A DNA stretch of 64,000 nt from Sipunculus nudus. Taxonomy: Eukaryota; Annelida; Sipuncula; Golfingiida; Sipunculidae. How positions within the stretch are numbered: the stretch's first letter is position 1; every line of letters starts with the position of its first letter. Positions 61,888 to 64,000 of the stretch are shown here, one piece after another. Under the pieces are notes generated by a model that saw only the letters and a program-made list of their open reading frames with translations, did not search any database and was not told the origin of the DNA. The position numbers and the translations under genes are program-made. The stretch lies in assembly GCA_026874595.1 (NCBI GenBank), contig CM049313.1:69680659-69744658 (forward strand). The letters run 5' to 3'.

Positions 61888-62204
61888 GTAAATCTGAAAG
61901 GCTTCCTGTAATATACAGACCGCTGAACCCTGCAGTATATTTTAAAATTTCTTTTGTGATACCGTTGTCATAACAGGTAGATGCTCCAAGATATTTCATT
62001 TTGATCTCTGGAATATGTATGTAGACGAAGGGAGCAGAAATGTTTTTCAAATAATGGTTTTAATGTCTGTTTAATGTTTAGTAAATAAAAAAATATATCC
62101 ATAAATTGGATATCCGGTTGTTTTTCTGCAATTGTTGGTGAGAGTTATTTAAACATGTGCATGCATATGTGTATATGAAAACATTAATTGTAGTATAATT
62201 GTCC

Positions 62205-62610
62205 CTGCAGATGCAGGAACATAAATTTGGGTTCGTCTGTCTGTCTCTCTGTCCAGCCATCAGGTTTTTTCATTTCTGTGTGATAACTTTCCTAAATATT
62301 ATCTGATTCCATAATCACATTTGGGTCAGTGAATGCTCTCATGCTCACCTTGGTTGGGATTTGTTTTGAGGTGTCTGGCTTCTGTCTTTTTGTCTGTCAC
62401 TCTCCTTGTCAGTCCGTCGGGTTTTCATTTCCATTGGATACCTTTCCTTAATATTATCCAATTTTATTCAAATTTGGGTTAGTGATTGCTCTCTTGCTTA
62501 CCATGATTTTGATTGGTTTTGGAGTGTCTGGCTGCTGTCTGTCTGTCTGTCACTCTGCCCCTCAGTCCTCAGGTTTTCATTTCCATAGGATAACCAGGGC
62601 ACGTACGGTC
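62205..62610 (+). mobile_element. Family F repeat, two units
   Basis: It begins with the palindrome GTCCCTGC-AGAT-GCAGGAAC. It then has two ~150 bp units with GTCTGTCTGTCTCTCTGTCC, CAGGTTTTCATTTCC-like text and TTCAAATTTGGGTTAGTGAT. It lies in the intron after window exon 31. The right end is not clear. Confidence 0.6.
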
Positions 62611-64000
62611 TTTGAATTTCTGGAATGTCAGGGAATTTTAAAATTTATTTTCCAGGCCTGGAAAGTCATAGAATTTAGCTACCTGTCATGGAATATTATG
62701 GAATTTCTAGCATGTCAAACAAATTGTTAATTTCTTGAAAGCAATGACGTATTGCCCTGCTTTACATTGAAAAGTAACTTCGTGCATTCAGAACCACTCA
62801 GCTAAATTTGCTGGCTTTTAAGCCTGATCGGCAATGAAGGGCCGTAGTGCTCTCCATGGCCCCTGGATTTACTTTAATGGGATGATAATTATATGGACAT
62901 GCATTACAAAGGAGGTCACAGACCTGCCAACTAGTCCAATTTAATCCTACTTAGTCCGATTTTTAAGATTTTTGGAAAGAGAAAATTGTATTAGTACGAT
63001 TTCTTAATATTCTTGGAAAAGAAATTCATTGTGCTCATCAAGATTTCCTCTCAGTAAATTCTGATCGAACTGCATGTGTTCATTCATCATTCATTCATTC
63101 CATTACCCAATAAATCCTGAGCGCTTAAAGCTGGTCTATTGTAGCTTTTATTCACTGAGGGGCATTCTGTAAACTTCGTGTGTGCATGTGCTAATAAAAT
63201 GTAACCTTTTAACTGTGGCATGAGCATGCGATGCAAAATGGACCAATTGCGAAAAATTTCTATTTCCTATCACTGTGTCTGCAAATTTATTGAAATGCAT
63301 GTGTCAACTAGTAAACTGATACGTGCTTGCTGCTTAAGTTTCCTGGAAAGCTAATCCTGGTGACACCTGACCCACAAACCCATTGGATGACATTAGATCG
63401 ACGTCATTTGACCCATGCATCCATTGGTTGACCTCAATTTTATTTGCATAGATGTCATCTGAACTATGACCCTCTTTGTGACTGTCTGACTATGTTTTTG
63501 CACGGAAGAAAGTTCCCGCTTTGGTGGGCTGGGCGTGATACCTATCATCAGAGTGAACCAAAGAGCAAAATATTTGTATTTAACTTACCAAACAAATTAT
63601 CTGCAGTAACTAAAGGGGCCTTATGCACTTTAAATGGGCCAGTTTTAGGGTTTAGTATCGATGTCAACCACACACTGTGTCGTAAAGAGATCTTCATAAC
63701 TGCCGTTGGCAGCACATTCCTTTACTTTTCGGTGGAAAAATGCAAACATTTTTCATAGAAATATGATAGTAATGTGATATTCAGTGAATTTTATCGTGTA
63801 AACACACTGTGTGTCTTAAGTTATCAGAGGTAACCCTCGTGTTAATTAATGCAGTTGTATATATTTATAATTATATTTACAATAATTGTACTGAAGGTGA
63901 ATGGTATTATCAATTGAGGCCCATGACAAGGTTGAAGGTTTTACTTTCAGTTTTATTGTAATTATTTCGTTACGTCATGTATTTAATTAAGTCTTTAAAG
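62611..64000 (+). other. SPG11: Intron sequence to window end
   Basis: 62615-62720 repeats GGAATTT/GGAAT text (CTGGAATGTCAGGGAATTT, TCATGGAATATTATGGAATT). 62940-63040 has TAGTCCGATTTTTAAG and TAGTACGATTTCTTAA units. No SPG11 exon that enters in phase 2 and continues the C-terminus was found. The 104-residue open frame at 63444-63758 has no recognisable domain. Confidence 0.5.

Noticed and set aside
63444-63758. 104-residue open frame near the window end, considered as last SPG11 exon
   Set aside because: No acceptor in the needed phase, and no similarity to the spatacsin C-terminus. No other domain recognised.

Overview
This window is eukaryotic and looks like a piece of a lophotrochozoan genome, most likely a bivalve mollusc. 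That assignment is inference: it rests on a metazoan spatacsin gene with AT-rich introns, a DIRS-type retroelement, and very dense short mobile elements with tandem cores. No species can be named from the sequence alone.

One host gene fills the window on the + strand: the middle and C-terminal part of SPG11 (spatacsin). I traced 31 exons from 3151 to 61887. They total about 4.55 kb of coding sequence (about 1,517 residues), and every intron phase agrees with the next exon. The start of the gene (roughly the first third, judged by the ~2,440-residue human protein) lies before base 1. The last exon or exons lie beyond base 64000. The last seven exons correspond to the conserved C-terminal spatacsin region. 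In animals, spatacsin works with spastizin (ZFYVE26) and the AP-5 adaptor complex in lysosome and autolysosome reformation.

Most of the remaining ~59 kb is intron, and much of it is mobile DNA. Layout: 1-2421 two copies of repeat family C; 3151-7597 exons 1-5; 7598-16707 a 9.1 kb intron holding family A, family B and a decayed 5.5 kb DIRS retrotransposon nested together; 16708-21104 exons 6-10 with one C copy; 21105-32458 a long repeat-rich region with a small putative exon, family D and an inverted C copy; 32459-45742 exons 12-22 with B, D-fragment, C and two inverted-repeat elements; 45743-51686 two family E elements around exon 23; 51687-54200 exons 24-26; 54201-59375 family D and K copies and a long-TIR element; 59376-61887 exons 27-31; then intron to the window end.

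Repeat families A-F look unrelated in their cores but share one plan. Each starts with a ~30 bp palindrome, often followed by a CCGTC/CTGTC-rich tract, then a tandem core. Families A-D end in a small hairpin just before CTAG|T. This resembles non-autonomous Helitron-like (Helentron/HINE) elements. Several families also share a perfect 14 bp palindrome, AGGTGGCGCCACCT, and arrays of nuclear-receptor-type half-sites. Other notable points are a GC-AG intron, splice sites duplicated in tandem, and a minisatellite grown from a splice acceptor.
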